The notes under the pieces: model-generated | Seen by the model: the letters and a program-made list of their open reading frames with translations, nothing else | What the model was told of the DNA's origin: nothing | Databases searched by the model: none | Shown here: positions 28,201-43,200 of the stretch, piece after piece | Layout of the letters: each line of letters opens with the position of its first letter | How positions within the stretch are numbered: the first letter of the stretch is position 1 | Translations under genes and position numbers: made by a program | Assembly (NCBI GenBank): GCA_020055645.1 | Contig: CM034550.1 | Span: 10,659,501 to 10,723,500, forward strand | Source of the DNA: Tomocerus qinae | Lineage: Eukaryota > Arthropoda > Collembola > Entomobryomorpha > Tomoceridae | Reading direction: 5' to 3' | DNA: 64,000 nt

Positions 28201-31200
28201 CCATTCCATTAGATCTGTTTGTAAACCTATGTCACATACAGTATGTCGCAACCGACAATACTCATGCTACTTTCTCTTTTATAATATAAAACTTTCCCCA
28301 ACTTTCACCTTTCAAAAATCCGTTAGACCTAATTAAAAGTTTTCTTCGTGAGGATTAAGAAGCTGGTGAAAATTCAGTAAGGAAATATCGTAGGAAAAGA
28401 GAAAGTACCAGGAAAGCCGTTGGTTGAGACATACGGTATAAAATTGTGAGAAAGCAAATGGGTTAGGAGTAAGTCCGTAATATATGTATGTATGTATCTC
28501 TGATAAATAAATACTTTTATAGAATGATTGTATATGTAGGTTGATGGGGTATACGAATGTAGTCGATTAGGTCGTCATCTAACTGATGCTACTTTTGTCC
28601 CACTTTTCAGAAATGGGAGTTTGGACTTGCTCATTGGAGATGGACCTTTACTGGACTATTATCGAGGCACGGACTCTTCTTGTAGTTTAATAGACGTCAG
28701 TGATCATGACAAAATCGGGGATGATACATATGCGGTCGCTATGCCTAAAGGATTCCCACTCAAAGTAAGTCAACTTTCCTCTCCTCATGTATATAATATT
28801 TTTCGTAGCTTTGTTTAACATTTGAACGAATTGTAATTTTAAAAATTACCACAGAAATATAGACTTCACGTGCAGTGTTGGAAATTGTGTCGTAATGCAT
28901 TACACAATCTAATTCGGTAGCATCATCATATTTTAAAATACCAAAGTCTTAGTTGTATCTGTCAATAAACTGAGTAATAAATTTTTCCATCAACCTTTCT
29001 CACAGTGCAGTTGTCCCTAATAAAATTCAAAAATTATAATTGCTTTATATAAGCTTTGGCTTGGCATTTTTGTTGACAATACGGAATACGGCTACTATTA
29101 CCATAATACACATTTCAATTCAAGTCATAGAAAAGTTAAATAGCACATGCATAGTTTGAATTTGATTACAAAGCATAAAAGAAAGCTAGACGTCATAAAC
29201 GTTTAATGTTAAAGAAATATACAATGCGTAGTATACATTAACAGATCTTTAAATAGAAATAGCAGGGAATAATAAATGATACTCAAATGAGACTTAGAAT
29301 TTGTCCGTAAAAATACTTCCATTAACTAAAAAGTTAGTGAAATTTACCAAATATTTTATCATTTTTCATACTTTCATACTTCAATCGCAGTTTCCTTTGT
29401 ATTCGCACCATTTTCTTCAATGTAGTCATTAAGGTGAATTTTGTATTTGTTATGGGGTAAGGTAAAAACCACATTAGTTGCTTCGTCAAAATACAGTGCT
29501 TCCGCTTTATTCACTGATTTATCTTTCAACTTTCTCCCAAAGAACATGAAATAAAACTACTATCAACTTATTACATTATTATGGTAATTCTATTCAATAG
29601 GTGTTTTGTACATAATTGTAATGTACTCTGTTCGATGGATAATTGTCACTGTACCATGGAATTTGTCACTAAAATAAGCAATATGCAAGTGTGTATGCCA
29701 TGTATATTGCATAAAAAACAATGAACTCGGGGTTGGCACTAGCATCTTATGAAATTAAACCAAATGTTGATACCTAAAGCGTTTAAATTGAAATAGTGGC
29801 CTTTCCTATTTACTTTGCAGTGGTTTATTAATAAAAATACAAATTAAGCCAATGCTTATTGAAAATTGGGTCACATGAAGGTGTGGCCTACAGTAAATAA
29901 ATGTTGAAATTATCATTTAAAATATGCTGTATGGTTAACCAACACTGTTTCGTCTAAATAAAATGTATTGGACGTATACCAATCAGGAAGCCTAATTCAT
30001 CTTTCAGTTTTAACCTTATCCCAACCCAACTTTGGCAATCACACTATCATATTATAATTAGCTTTGTAAGATTGATTGGTGGAAGCCCACACTTCTATTT
30101 CAAGACCTACTAAATGTATATAAAATAAAGTTTGTTCTTTAAAATAAAATGCGTATATGAGGTCTAAGTAATCGAATTTTTTAACTTTCATCCAACTTGA
30201 AACGCGTCACAACATATACTGGGGTAGTCAGTAAAAAATGCTCAAGCGATTATTGATCTGGTTGCTTTTGAAAATAAACATTTACTATAAGCATGTTTAA
30301 GTACTTACACCAACATTCTTTCTAGTCGTGCCTTTAGCTAATTATGTACATATTGCACACAGCACAACTAGAGATACTTTTTAACCGAACTAACCGAAGG
30401 TACTACAGACGTAGATGCTTAGTAGTTCGTTATAGCTGTTTTTTGTCACATTGTTCTGCTTCTTTATTACCTAACACACAAATATCCGTATCATCACAAG
30501 AATCACAATTTCTTGGAAGTACTAGCCATGTCTATTGTCCTCAAAAGTGTTATTTATTATTAAGTGAGATAAAGAGAAAGCTATCTGACACAGACACAAG
30601 GCTTTACTATTGATAAAAAATTCGAGAAAAGCATCCAGTTGTGAAAATCTAGAATTGAGTTGTTTTGATAAAAGGAAATGAAAGAGACCGTGGTGGAAGC
30701 CCATAGGCCACTCTTTATTGCCACTCGGCTTACTCTGACAGGGATCCCAATACTTGAACTCTCATTTTGATAGACAGATTCAAGAGGATAAAGAGGCTAG
30801 TGCCTTTGCGTAGTGACGTTGAAGATGTCTTACACTATTTCATTTATCAGTAAGAGGTAAAACACTTCACACGTGCAGGGTGTGTGCGTGTGTATTTCTT
30901 ACCAACCTAAGTCGACATTAATACTATGTTACTAGAAGTAGTATTTTCTCTAGCGAATACCATAGAAGAAAGTTTTTGTCTTCTAGGCTAAATCAAATTG
31001 ATAATATAATTTGCAAAAATGAACAAGAAATAAGTAAAACTAGGTAGCTTTAAGCTAGTGACTCTTATATACCATATTTCACTAAATATACGTATATTAC
31101 ATGAGAATGTGATGGATGAAAGCGTACATAGAGGTATAAATATATTTAGTTATGTATATAATGTACAGTTAGTTACACAGATAGTGTCAACAATGAGTAG

Positions 31201-34200
31201 AGATACGTGTAGATACTATCATATATGCTGACTGTGGTAAATTGTGATTCCATAAACTCAGTCACCATATCCTCTGGTTGTCATTCTGTATTATGTTGTA
31301 GCATAGAAGATATAATTTATGATAAGCATATGATAAGATACAAGTGACTGCATGTTGAATTTTTTATACAGGAAAGTATATCATCTCTTATTGCCAAATA
31401 TATCGGGAATGGCTACATAGATTACTTACAAGGAAAGTGGTACGGGCAGATGGCTTGCTACATCAACTCTCAGCAACTAGGAGCTCGGGTACGGAACTTT
31501 TTTCGTTTTACATTATGTTACATGTATAATGTTAAGTAAAAAGGATTATGCGAAAAAAGCGGTACAGATACATGGCAGGTTGTTTTTAGAAACTACTTGG
31601 CCGACTCTTTTTATTATTCTCTCTATGTCTGACGCTACCTTATGCTATAACTTATGATAACTTGTCATGTGGTCTTCCTGATTTCTGCACATACTACATA
31701 CATTATACAAACTTTAGTTACTACAAACAATCCAAATGAATATAAAATGTTTCTGTACTTAAAGATTTATTTATTACCTCTTGTTAATGTAGTATCTTAC
31801 TAGAAAAAGTAATTTTTTAACTTGTAAAAGTTGTTTTGTGAAATTATTGTTATGATAGGAATTAGCATTAAAAAATGGTAAGAAAGATACACTAATTGGC
31901 AATTTACATGGTACAAATTGCACATATGTTTTTTGTGATCACATTTGTAAGCTGCACTTGTCATCTTGTACTCTTGAGATGTTTTTATTTGTCTGCGTTG
32001 GAAAATAATTTACGTGGAGTGGTTTTCTTTTTCTAGGCTTTGGGAGTAGACGCAGTGGCTGGGATGTTCATCATGCTCGGGGTTGGCATGATTGTCGGCC
32101 TCTTGATTTTGCTCCTTGAGCTCATTGTTTACAAATATGCCTTGCCGTACTTTCGGGCTCAGCCTCGTGGCACTTTGTGGCGCTCGCCTAATCTCATGTT
32201 CTTTTCTCAGGTTTGTACCACATCTTTGTGTAAATAGTATGTTTACTTTTTACGATGTCCTCTTCTCTTTCTCAAAGAACCTAACAAGCAACCGCACACA
32301 TATCACTTGACATTTCAATAGTGTACTACAATGTACTACATAGTATATAAATCGTTGAATATAATTTCCAAGACTAAATGGAACGTGGTAAGGTAATACT
32401 AGTCGTAACAGTTATTATAGTTAATGATTCTTGGAAGAAATGATACATGTTTTGGTAAATAATATTATTGGCTAAGTTCTCAGACATTTTGACTAAAAGA
32501 GGAAATCCTTTTCCATGAAATAATAATATTAAGATGTACAACATACAACATTTTTCGTAATGGAATACACAAGTACTAAGGTAAAAGCAAATGCAATTTA
32601 ATGTTTAGGGATGAGGAAAGTTGTAATTTGAAGTGAATCAGAGCATAGCAGATTGGAGAAATAAAGAAGAAAATGCTGTAGTGGTTTGGTAACAGGAAGG
32701 TTTTGTTATATGATTTGGTGATGTAAAGTACGTAGATGGGTTTGCGTAACAAGTGAAAAGTACGTAATGTAATGATAACATTATGTATTGGTAAATGTGA
32801 TGTTATGTACAGGAGAATGTTGGACGTTGTCATAAGTATAGATGGTGATTGACTTGAAAGACTGCATGGGTTTCCATTTTCTCCACTTAGAGCTTCTCAC
32901 TATACTTAGGTATGTTAGAATACAAGTGAAAGCAATAGATTCTGGGAGGTACTTAGACTTCCTTTTGCGGTGTGATGTCTTGAGTGGTTGGATATGAAAT
33001 TCTCTGCTATTTCTTGTAGTAAATGGGAAGTAAAGTATGCCAAAAAGGAAATCCCTTGAATGCTGAGTTGACTTCATTACATTCGTTATGCTTCTGTGGA
33101 AGGACTTAAATTAAGTAGCATGAAGCTAAATTTAGTTCTTTTCTCTATTTTCACAGTATAACAATAGGAAAGTATTGTACTTTCACCAAGTAGGTATGTA
33201 TCTGTCTGCAGGATTTCAGAGAAAGAAAGCGGGAATGCCAATACACTCGCTACTTACCAGACACTTAACTTAACTCTCTCTTCTTCGTTACAGTTCAAGA
33301 CATTTCGCACAGAGGCAATCCTTAGGAGTTCCCTGTCTAATGCAAACATCCAGACTCTTTTATGTATTATGTATATAGACAAGCTGGCAACACACACGTA
33401 CTAAAGAGACAAAGATACGTTTACGTAAAGAGACTTAAAGTAATAGCTTGTGTGACAGTGTCACTATTAAGTGGCTTCCCTTATTGGCTTTATGGCCTCG
33501 TTTCTCCCAATCAAGTCCTACTAAAATAAACCCCTGTGACCACCAAAGCGTCATGCTGTCATAAATACTACAGGGTTACCCATTTCCATATATACACTAT
33601 TCTAACCACATAAAACACTTTTGGATTCACAGATAAGATATCCATTGCTAACCTACTACTGGCTCTGCATCTCTTTAATTTAACGTTCCCAATTCATCCT
33701 CTGTCCATCTAAATTATGTAATAAAATCATTTAGTCACTGTGCACTTGTACAGTGATAAATGGTTACGACTCTTCTGCAACCTATACCATTAAAGTAGAC
33801 TCATTTTACTCTGAGATACTTATTAGCACTTGCAATTTGCAATAGTAATTTATTTTCGTACACATATATATAGATATCCCAAGCTCACTTGTTTACGACC
33901 CAATGATTCATCATTGAAGCTATTTAAAAAGTCATGAACGATATACTCAAACTTACTTTTATCTTTACCAACTACACTAAAGACATTTATTGCCCCTAAT
34001 TTTTTCTTCTACTGAATTTACTAGTTTCTAAGATTAGTTCCGTAAGTAGACAATTATCGTTTTGATTTTGAATTAAAAAATCAACAAAACTTCTTGCCAC
34101 AAAGAATCAAACTCAGGCTGTTTAAACAAATGCAAAAATTAAACATAATATTTTAGCACATGCTATGACGAATGTAGGGAGCATTTATAAATATTTATGT

Positions 34201-37200
34201 ATTAAATCTTAATAATTTTCTAACAATTTGTCAGATACATTCAGGGTATAGTTTGAAGGTTTTTATAGTTTTGGAAATCGACAAGCATTGGAATAATTTA
34301 AGCTAATTGTGATAGGAACAGTGGTTACGAGTGATTTATTTGTGTAGGGGGATTGGTAGAATACAGATAATATTTGTATATAGGTATACGTCTGGGCTTT
34401 GTGTAGTAAGTAGAAGTGAAAGATTATTGTTGTCTTTCTTGATGCATATTGGTTGTAGGTTTTAGTGTAGTTAAGTTAGATTCATTCGGCTTTTCTCACT
34501 ATCTAGTTTTGTGGCGTCTTGCTGATTGCCGACTGGAAGAATTCGTTTCTTGGTTGGTGAGTGAGGGTGTACATATAAATACATTATTGCAAGATAGGCT
34601 TTTGGTCGTAGGCTATAAATTGAAAGGAAAGCAAGTCAGGTCTTTCCTAGTGTGCTCTGCGGGAAGCAGATAGAAAAGAATGTTGAATGTAGGTAATGCA
34701 ATTTACGGTTGAGCGTTGAGCTGATTGTCAGTGAATTGGGTTCAACTTTACTCTCTCTGTGTGTGAGAAGGTACGTGTAGTAGTAGACATCTATACATTT
34801 GCAAGTAATTCTACTACTTCCCTAACATAACATAATAACATTATACAGACTTTTATATAATAGTGTGACACTTATATACATTCTATATCACACTTAATAC
34901 AATACAGACCTTAACGAAAGGATCCTTCGTTCTTGTTAAGAATACATTATATTGTATATGTAGGTACTGCTTATATAAAGTCCAAGGTACATCCTATTCT
35001 ATTGTGTCTTCATGCTACAGGGGTAGAGATAGGAAATAAAAAAGTGGAAAGCGAGAACGAAGAAAAGCTCAAAGCTTCTCGACTTTAGGTGACACACATT
35101 GAGTTTTGGTCTTGGTTGGTGTCTATGTCTCCAAGTGTTGATACCTATAAATGTGCATATTGTAGATATATCTACAGTATCTACTACAGATATGTAAATA
35201 AATAAACTAGTTGAATATAACCATATCATCGTCAATATATTAGATATGTATGCTGCTTAAATGTTACGAGAATCATTTGTATAAAGTAGGATATGGAATG
35301 TAAAAGTACATGTTCTTCCGTTTTATTTTACATGTCTAGTTATAATGCACGTAGTACTATATGCATCATTTAATTTACCTCGCTAAATTGATATAAGTCA
35401 CTGTATCATTAGATAGATAGTGAAGATTTGAAATATATGTTGGTAGTAGAAGGCGTTTGGTATAAATGGGTTCTTTATGGGGCGAGTGACAGAGGGAAAA
35501 GGTAGTATGTTAGGTGGATTATTTTCTGTGAAGCAGAAGAAATGTGGGTCTGTATCGGTAATAGCCTAAATAAGAAAACGGGCGGTCGTATCGTCATCTG
35601 TCGCGGTGAAGTTAACGTGACTACAACGAGCTAACTTAAACTTGGAAATTGTGAAATCTAATGATTCTCTTAAAGAAGAGAGAGGGAAGTAAAAGAAAGA
35701 GTAAACTCTGTGGTTGTAGTAGTAGGTATTCTATTAACCATCTCATCGTGAGTAATGCAAGTCTAGTTATGTATGTAGGTTGAGAGTTGGAGGGGTAATG
35801 TAGTAAGTAACTGGGGTAGAGAAATTTTGTGTGGCACTAGGAGTGTATGAATGATAGTGTGAGTGAACTATCTGCATTCTTATGCTGTATACTATGAGAT
35901 TGAAGAGAGGAGCCGACAAGACAAGCGACCCAATCGATTTTCTCAAAGAGGATCAGAAGAACACAAACTAAAATAAAATGGATAGTCAAGGGAAGGGAAA
36001 GACAGGGAATGGAAGGAAAGGATATCGTAGCTTAAGTTAACGCGAGGCCAGACCAGCTACAATTCAGTGAGAATGGAATGTTTCCTATTACTATACACAA
36101 AATGCCTACACATTGAAATTGGTCTATTTTGCGGAAACTCCTCTTAGAAGTTGTCCTCTCATCTTATGCTAGGGATTGATGGGAAAAAAGAATACTTGTC
36201 TCAGCACTACTATATCAAGGGACAATCTGTGGACATGTTTTATTTTTGTGCACTATATAAAGTATATTTGTATCATGTTTTTCTCTTAGGTATATTGAAA
36301 AAGCTGGTATAAATAGAATTTTCTTAATAGTGTGACATTCAGTACGTGTAATGTTGTCTAAGAGGTAATGTAAGTCTCATAGCATTTACAATGAGTGTTC
36401 AACCTGGTATGAGGAAAAGAATGAGATGATACTGATCTGCTGGACATGAGCTCCATTCTGCCTTTGAATGTAATGCTTCCTTGTCTGTGCTGACTTACAA
36501 TGAGGAATACTTACAGTGAGTGTGGAAACTCACTAGAATCTTCCCTCCGACCCCATAAGTATTCTTGCCCCATTCTTTTTCGAATGAGCATGGGGCGATT
36601 GCTTACAGCCAAAGTTGTTTCGCAACGTAAGCTCCAAGATGTTCAGTAGCATTAGTATGTGGAAGAAGTGGCAAGTAATATATACTAGAATAACATTGCT
36701 GACTTTATGTGTAGGTATTTTATGTTTGTGAACCGTCTGTGCCATCAATTAAGCACCAGTTAAGTAAAGGGCTACTCTTACCCCACAAACTACATTCTTT
36801 GTCTCTGTAAATAAAGAAAGAATGAAACAACTGCAAATAAACAGTTTAAACCAGGAGAATAACTCTTTCTCTGTTGTAACTATTCTTACATCCAGTTTCT
36901 CTGCGTTGTAAACTGTTAAACAAAATTTAGAAAGTAGAGACTCTTTAAGCATAAAATTTCAGTACCAAATGAGACGATATCTAGGAACGTGCAATATGCA
37001 ATTTTGTACCTGCAAACGAAGGAATAAATATAGAGATTTATATGCAAATGACTTTTGCAAAGTATCGTAAGACAAGAAATCTATCGTAAAGTAGATACAA
37101 AGTAGATATTCTTGTCGTGTCTCTAAAAAAATAAATCATGAACCATCATAGTTAGTTTTAGTAGTCTGTAATGGTGAATAACTTTATGTTTACTACCATT

Positions 37201-40200
37201 TATTTTGTTTTTACAATTTATTAACAGCACAGATGACATAATGGAGCAGGAATTAGGACCAAATTGTACATCTACATTACGATAATATTATAATTCAAAA
37301 TATTTCAGAAATATAAACTGTAAGGTGTCTGCTATTGTGCTAATGCCTATGTTAAATATGCAATAGAATAAATTATTAAATATTTGGAAAAGTTTTCTTT
37401 AAAAATGTTTTGAGTTTGTAGAACGTGAAGTCTAGTTTGTTTAAAGTATTCATGAAAATAAACATAGTAAAATGGTCGTAAAGTAACCGTTTAGTTTCAC
37501 ATTGATATTCCCCAAAGGAGAAAAAGTATATTCCTATTTTCTACTTTTAGTTACTAAAAATAATTGCAAAATTGCATATCTGTGAACTGTTTAGTTCTAT
37601 ATTGTATGTAGAAGTAGTGATAGTGTTATCTAATGTTTGGTAGAGACTAGTTCTATTGAGACTAATATTTAGCTTAACGATATACTACTTATAGTATAAT
37701 CTTTATTGTTAATAGTAAAGCATTACTAGTAGTATGAACACTTTACACAAGAATGTAAATATGTACTTATCTATATATAATTGAACCGAATGCAGCTTTG
37801 GGTTCACGAAAAAGAATATTTCCAGTGTCTTGCACAAAAAAATTCCTAGAAGATTACAGTTTAGGAGGTTTTGTATGTTGCAATGCAGACATTGTGATTT
37901 AGGATAATGCTTGTAATGGAAAGTAATGTTTGTTTCATAATGTAAGACAATGAGCAGAGCACATTACAACATACAGATCTTGTGCTCTAGAAAACTAGTT
38001 TGTATGTGGATGTAGAATATTTTCCATACTGCATCCGAAACTACAGTATTAAAAAACTAAGTTGAAGTTTTTTTAGAGACGGGGTTAAATACAATTTCCT
38101 ATAATTTTATAAAAGTTATTTATGGACATTGAAGTAATAAGTAATGCAAGGAAGTTTAAACCAAATACATTTATAGTACGTTAGGCGTAAAGATAAAATG
38201 TCCCACGGAAAAGTTCTTGGTGTGGTTTGGCTGGTAAAGTAAGACGATATCGCATCACATTACATCACAGCAGGTAGTGCATTTAACCGGGCGGGTGAGT
38301 TCTTCTAAGTTACCTAAGTAAGAGAATTTCCCTTTAGTTCTCCACCCGACCGACCCGAAAGAGTATTAAAAGTGGGGGGGCCATTCCTCTCTTTTACTTT
38401 GTCGACTTGGAAAAGTTGCTAAGCTAAATGCCAGGAAAGAGATGAGAGGAGGAAAGTAAGTGCATCTGAGCATAAGAAATGAGTGTCTGTACTTAGTAGA
38501 AGTCAAAAAGTATATCCTACTAGTTCCCTAACTAAGTACATAGTAGGTATATATAGATGTGTATTCCGGTTTTGTCTAAAAGTTGTCATATATAGTATAA
38601 AGTACCTTTCTCCTTTGCAAAGCCCAATGTCCGAAACTTACTTAAAGTATAACCGTTTTAGCACTGGTGGTAAGTACTACTAGAATTAAATGTGGTTTAG
38701 CAAAAAACAGTAGAGTACACCATTGCTGCCTACTTTTGTTAAGTGTAATGCTAATAGTTTGTGTTTTCAAAGGGGCTAATAGTTCCCAAAGATTATCATG
38801 CATAGTCGGGTGGAGAAAGTACACCATGTCATTATAACTTTCTCCAAACTACTATTTCATACGAGATGATAAGGAAGAGACGCAACAAAGACACCTTCTG
38901 GCATCGTCCATTCAATTCTAATAGTTAGCAGTGTGTGTCCTCCTCTTTTGGTCCTCCTTCCAAGAGGACTTGGTGGTTAATGGAATTGCTACTCCTCTAA
39001 AATTACACCATTTCCTTCCATTCCATATCACTATTCCATCAAGGATGGATCCAGACAGAATTTTATGACTTGACCTTACTTTAGTTTAACTTATTCTCTA
39101 GAATTATTATGATTATGACCAGACATCAAATACTACGCTCTTCAAGTGACAAGGATGCGAATGTTTGTAGATGATGTGAAGGCTTCTCTCTATTAAAAAC
39201 CCTTTGGGATCCTATTACAAATAGTTTCCAAGTCAGGACACAGAACATGTCCTTCAATTACCAAATAATATTACTGCGTACTATGTATGTACATAAATGA
39301 CACGAAACGCAGAATACATTTTTCATTTCTTGAATTTTTTACACTATGGTTGGCTTCTAAATAAATTGGCATCGAAAGTAAGTGATCTTTAACAATTCCA
39401 AACATCGAGTTGGAAAAGTATCACGTTATACGTGTGTGTATCCATTGTGTACGACGTAATTGTAATACTTTTTGCGTCTTGAATGGTAATTCATACGCAA
39501 TTATAGAAAAAACTCAGAAAATGTGAATTACGCTTTAAAAAATGTACATTTTGGTATAGAACCCATATGGAAAGGCCAAAGAGTTGTGACTTTGTCAGAT
39601 GAAATTAAATTATGTTGTAGAGACCTGGAAATAATATTTCAGTTGTTCTCATATAAAGAAATGACGCAGGAATATCAAGTTTGGCTCTGGCTTGTGAAAT
39701 CTGCTAAGTGAGTTCTTTATTGAAACAAGCGTGAAATCAAACTTTTGTGCAAACCGTTCTTAAACAATATACAGGAATCTTTTTATAATACAATTGTCTA
39801 TAGCTACACCGAGTTTTATATTACAGAGTACAATCCAGGAGTAATCTAGAGCATTATATTAACGACGGTGCACAATGCACATTGTACACATAGTGGTTTT
39901 ATCTTTTTCATTTTTAGCTCTCTCCAAGATATGTTTTACGTCCTTAGGCTCTCCTTTTGTTCATTTTTCAATGTCTACATAGTTTTTTTCATAGTTCAAG
40001 CAGTCGCGTGTTTTTAGTACAGAATGTGGGTTAGATATCTTCCTTTTCCGTTTATTCGCATTACTGCATTCTTTCAATTCATATAGCAAGGAATATATTT
40101 ATTATACTTAAAATTTATGTCTCATAGATTATGTTGATATATACTGGACTGGGACTGACTGAACTGTACCATAAGGAGAAATATATGTTACTAAGCTTAA

Positions 40201-43200
40201 GTTAAGCCCATATGTATACTTAAGGGTACATATTCTCCGGATATCAGACTCTGTATGTTTTTTGCTTTTTCTGTTGTAAGTGTAAAAGATAAGGATTTTA
40301 TAGTTTTATCATTCTTCATCTTAGTCTTACCCATTCAGTACTAAATCAACGTATGTTTCAGTTTATTTTACCAATGTTTGCAAAGGCTTAGCAATATTAT
40401 AGCAATACGCTAATATTTTCTATTTTCTTTCTATCTCATCAAAATCCTGCACATAAATATACAGTAATGTAGCATTAAGAAACTGTAAAATAAGCAGTAA
40501 TATCCATTTTTTGTACACATATGGTATGAAATATCCGTAATAATATTTTGATGAAAGTAACCATTATTTTACTCCGAAGAAATGGTAGGGAAAATACAAT
40601 TTCCAGGGTTTAGAAAATGTTAACTATTTATTCAACCCGTATTGGTTTTCACCAATTTACTTGTATCCAGTAGTCAGTTGGTTTTCTGTAGCTGTTGTAG
40701 CCCCCCAATGAATAGCTCAATTGAATTATGCTACTAATGCCAAATCAGTTATTTAGTTGTACTTATCTTCTATCAGTACTTGGAAAAACTTACCCCCTAC
40801 GGTATATTTATGTGTCCTGGAGTATTAAGATACGACTTTGTACCACACACTGTTGTCATTTGCCATTTTTAGCAATGGTACTAAGACTAAGAGATTAAAG
40901 TTTGTTATCCAGAGCTCTCTTAGTGTATAAAGTATCAATCACCTATAGGTGCATATTAGGTTTACAAGAAAAGTAGTCTTTTGGTAGTGTCTGGAGAAAC
41001 ATTAAAGTAAATGCCTGCTGTTTTCTCCAGTTGCTTTCTCCAGAGACTCATTATCAATTCTTCAGAGTACTATTACTGTGAATAAAATCGAGAATAACAT
41101 GTGTATGTTCATGAATCATGAAAATATTAGAGAAAGTTATGCTAGCAGTCGCTTGTAATTATACATTGATACTCTTTGTCTATAAGTTAAAACTTTTTAA
41201 AGTGAATTTCAAATAGGTATACGTTTACGGTTAATAAAAATGTGTAAATAGAATATTCAAACCACATCTTTCTGACTCTTCTAAAAGAAATTCACTTTCT
41301 CACGTTTTTGCGATGAAATTTCAATAATTGTCTCTCTAAAATGACACAATGTGTCTTGAAAAATGAGCTAAAGGAGAATTCGCTAGCATAAATATGTGTA
41401 TAAGTACCTAATTGAAAATTCACAAGTGTTCCAATCTATCTTGAGGGGATAAAATGTCCCGACTGCATATTTGATATGCTTTTATTTGCGAATCTTGTGA
41501 TTTCAAAGAGGGACAGGAGAAGTAATGAAAAAAGTGAATGACAGAGTTGTACAGATAGGAAGCTATTGTGTATTCTGCTGGAAGCAACAGACTAGAAAAT
41601 ACTACTTAAGTTCCTTATTAAAAATGAAAACCTTGTTATTTGTTTCTTAGAATGGAATATATGCCTAAATGTAAATATAAGTACATTTCTAATGATGTCA
41701 GAGTGGTTAAAAAGTATCCCGGGTAGCACTGGATGAAATGGAACATGTTTCCCGGCATAATAATATGTACAGTGTCTTCTCTCTTCTATGAATCTCACGT
41801 CCATAGTAGTCGGACTTATTTTTTAAGACGTAGGGTAGGGAAAGTAAGGAGAAGTTAAGAAAGCGTTTATTGTCAAGTGAAAAGTGTGTTGTGTGGTTTG
41901 CAATGTTATTTATATGGATTTCACTGCAGTGTATTTTTATTTGAGTAAGTGAGAAAGGGAATGAATGACTGAGTTGAAAGCGACAACTAAATTATAACTC
42001 TGTGGAGGGTAATGGACTCGTTCTATTTTCATTAGTTACGCTCCATGCCCTATGCAATAAATAAAGGGGAAATGAAAACAAGAGATTTGTCTAAACTTAC
42101 ACTTTGCCTTTTCCAGAAATTGTATCGATTCATCAACTGTGTCGAGCTGGTCTCTCCACATCATGCTGCTAAGGAATTAGTCAACACTCTCAGACATGGC
42201 CAAATTACAAGTTTGTTCCAGAAGAGTGTCAAAAGGGTTGGGAGAAATACCTTCTATCTATCATACTCCTGATTTGTTACATATTATATCATTAACCTTT
42301 TCATTTCCTATCACCACCACTTCAGATGCTATTATTCAAAGTTTGCCTTAAGTATCCCCATTTATTATACCAAAGTTTTCTTTTGTTCTAACTTTATAAG
42401 TATATTGTCATTGTGTCACCTGAACTAACAAAAATTCATTCAACTAGTGCATTTTTTCCTAGAAGGAACATGAACAGCGCCGCAGAAGGAAGAGCAAAGC
42501 CCAGTTTTTTGAGATGATACAAGAAATTCGGAGGTAATGATAAATTATTAACATTATGATATTCATTCTTGTAAAAGGACAAATTAGGAAAAGGTATGTC
42601 ACTGTTTTATTAGGAATATTATCTCTCACATTTAGGATGTCACTAAATCTGTAAGTAGAGTTAGTAAGTAATGCATAGAGAGGAAAGTATGAATTATGAA
42701 GGAGAAGTCTTGGAAGTCATGATGTAGTATTATATTCAGGTGGAGAGGAAATAAAGGATGTTATTATTTCAAGTTGTGATTGTACTATGTAAAGGGAGGA
42801 GACTAGACCTGATCACAAAGAGAATCTTAATTGTTTTAGCATTTAAACATGTAAAAAATCAGTTGTATTGTATGTAGTACGGAAATAATTTAAACATCAA
42901 AGAAAAGAGAAGATCCTGGAGTTTAGGAGGAAGAGAAAGTAGATGAGTTGGTAAAGAAAGAAGCATTTGATATTACTCTTGGAGAAGTGAGCAATATAAT
43001 TGTATTTTAGCTTTCGTTAAGTATAGAGTGAGTGGTTGGTCTTTGACTACAGCTTCTTTCTTCCCTTTCACTCTTTTCTGGACGTTGGTAATGGGTTCTT
43101 CTTTGGAAGAACTGAAATGTGGGTGAAGGAAGAGAGTGAAGAGAGGCGAGACAGTAAAGGAATAAAGGAGTCCGGTAGTTCGGTCCAACAGAAATGAAAT

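Larger units (their letters stand above)
14258..28610 (+). other. 14.4-kb intron of Nmdar2
   Basis: Bounded by gtaagt and cccacttttcag. No supportable gene on either strand. It holds GATGTGAT-like motif clusters (14301-14360, 17741-17766, 27864-27896), a 7-bp GC-rich hairpin at 18939-18955, a 12-bp perfect hairpin at 22241-22267, a foldback with flanking direct repeats at 23621-23783, an imperfect hairpin at 24541-24590 and a 16-bp palindrome with an E-box at 26055-26070. C+T-rich patches occur near 17810-18240, 19990-20450, 21250-21560 and 26580-27000, and a C-poor patch near 27600-28060. The rest is featureless A+T-rich DNA. Confidence 0.75.

Noticed and set aside
39523-39711. 62-codon frame with a coding-like look (residues such as IEPIWKGQRVV) in an intron
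   Set aside because: No family match, no splice pairing with receptor phases, and no second exon nearby. Too short to claim; a relic of an inserted element is possible.
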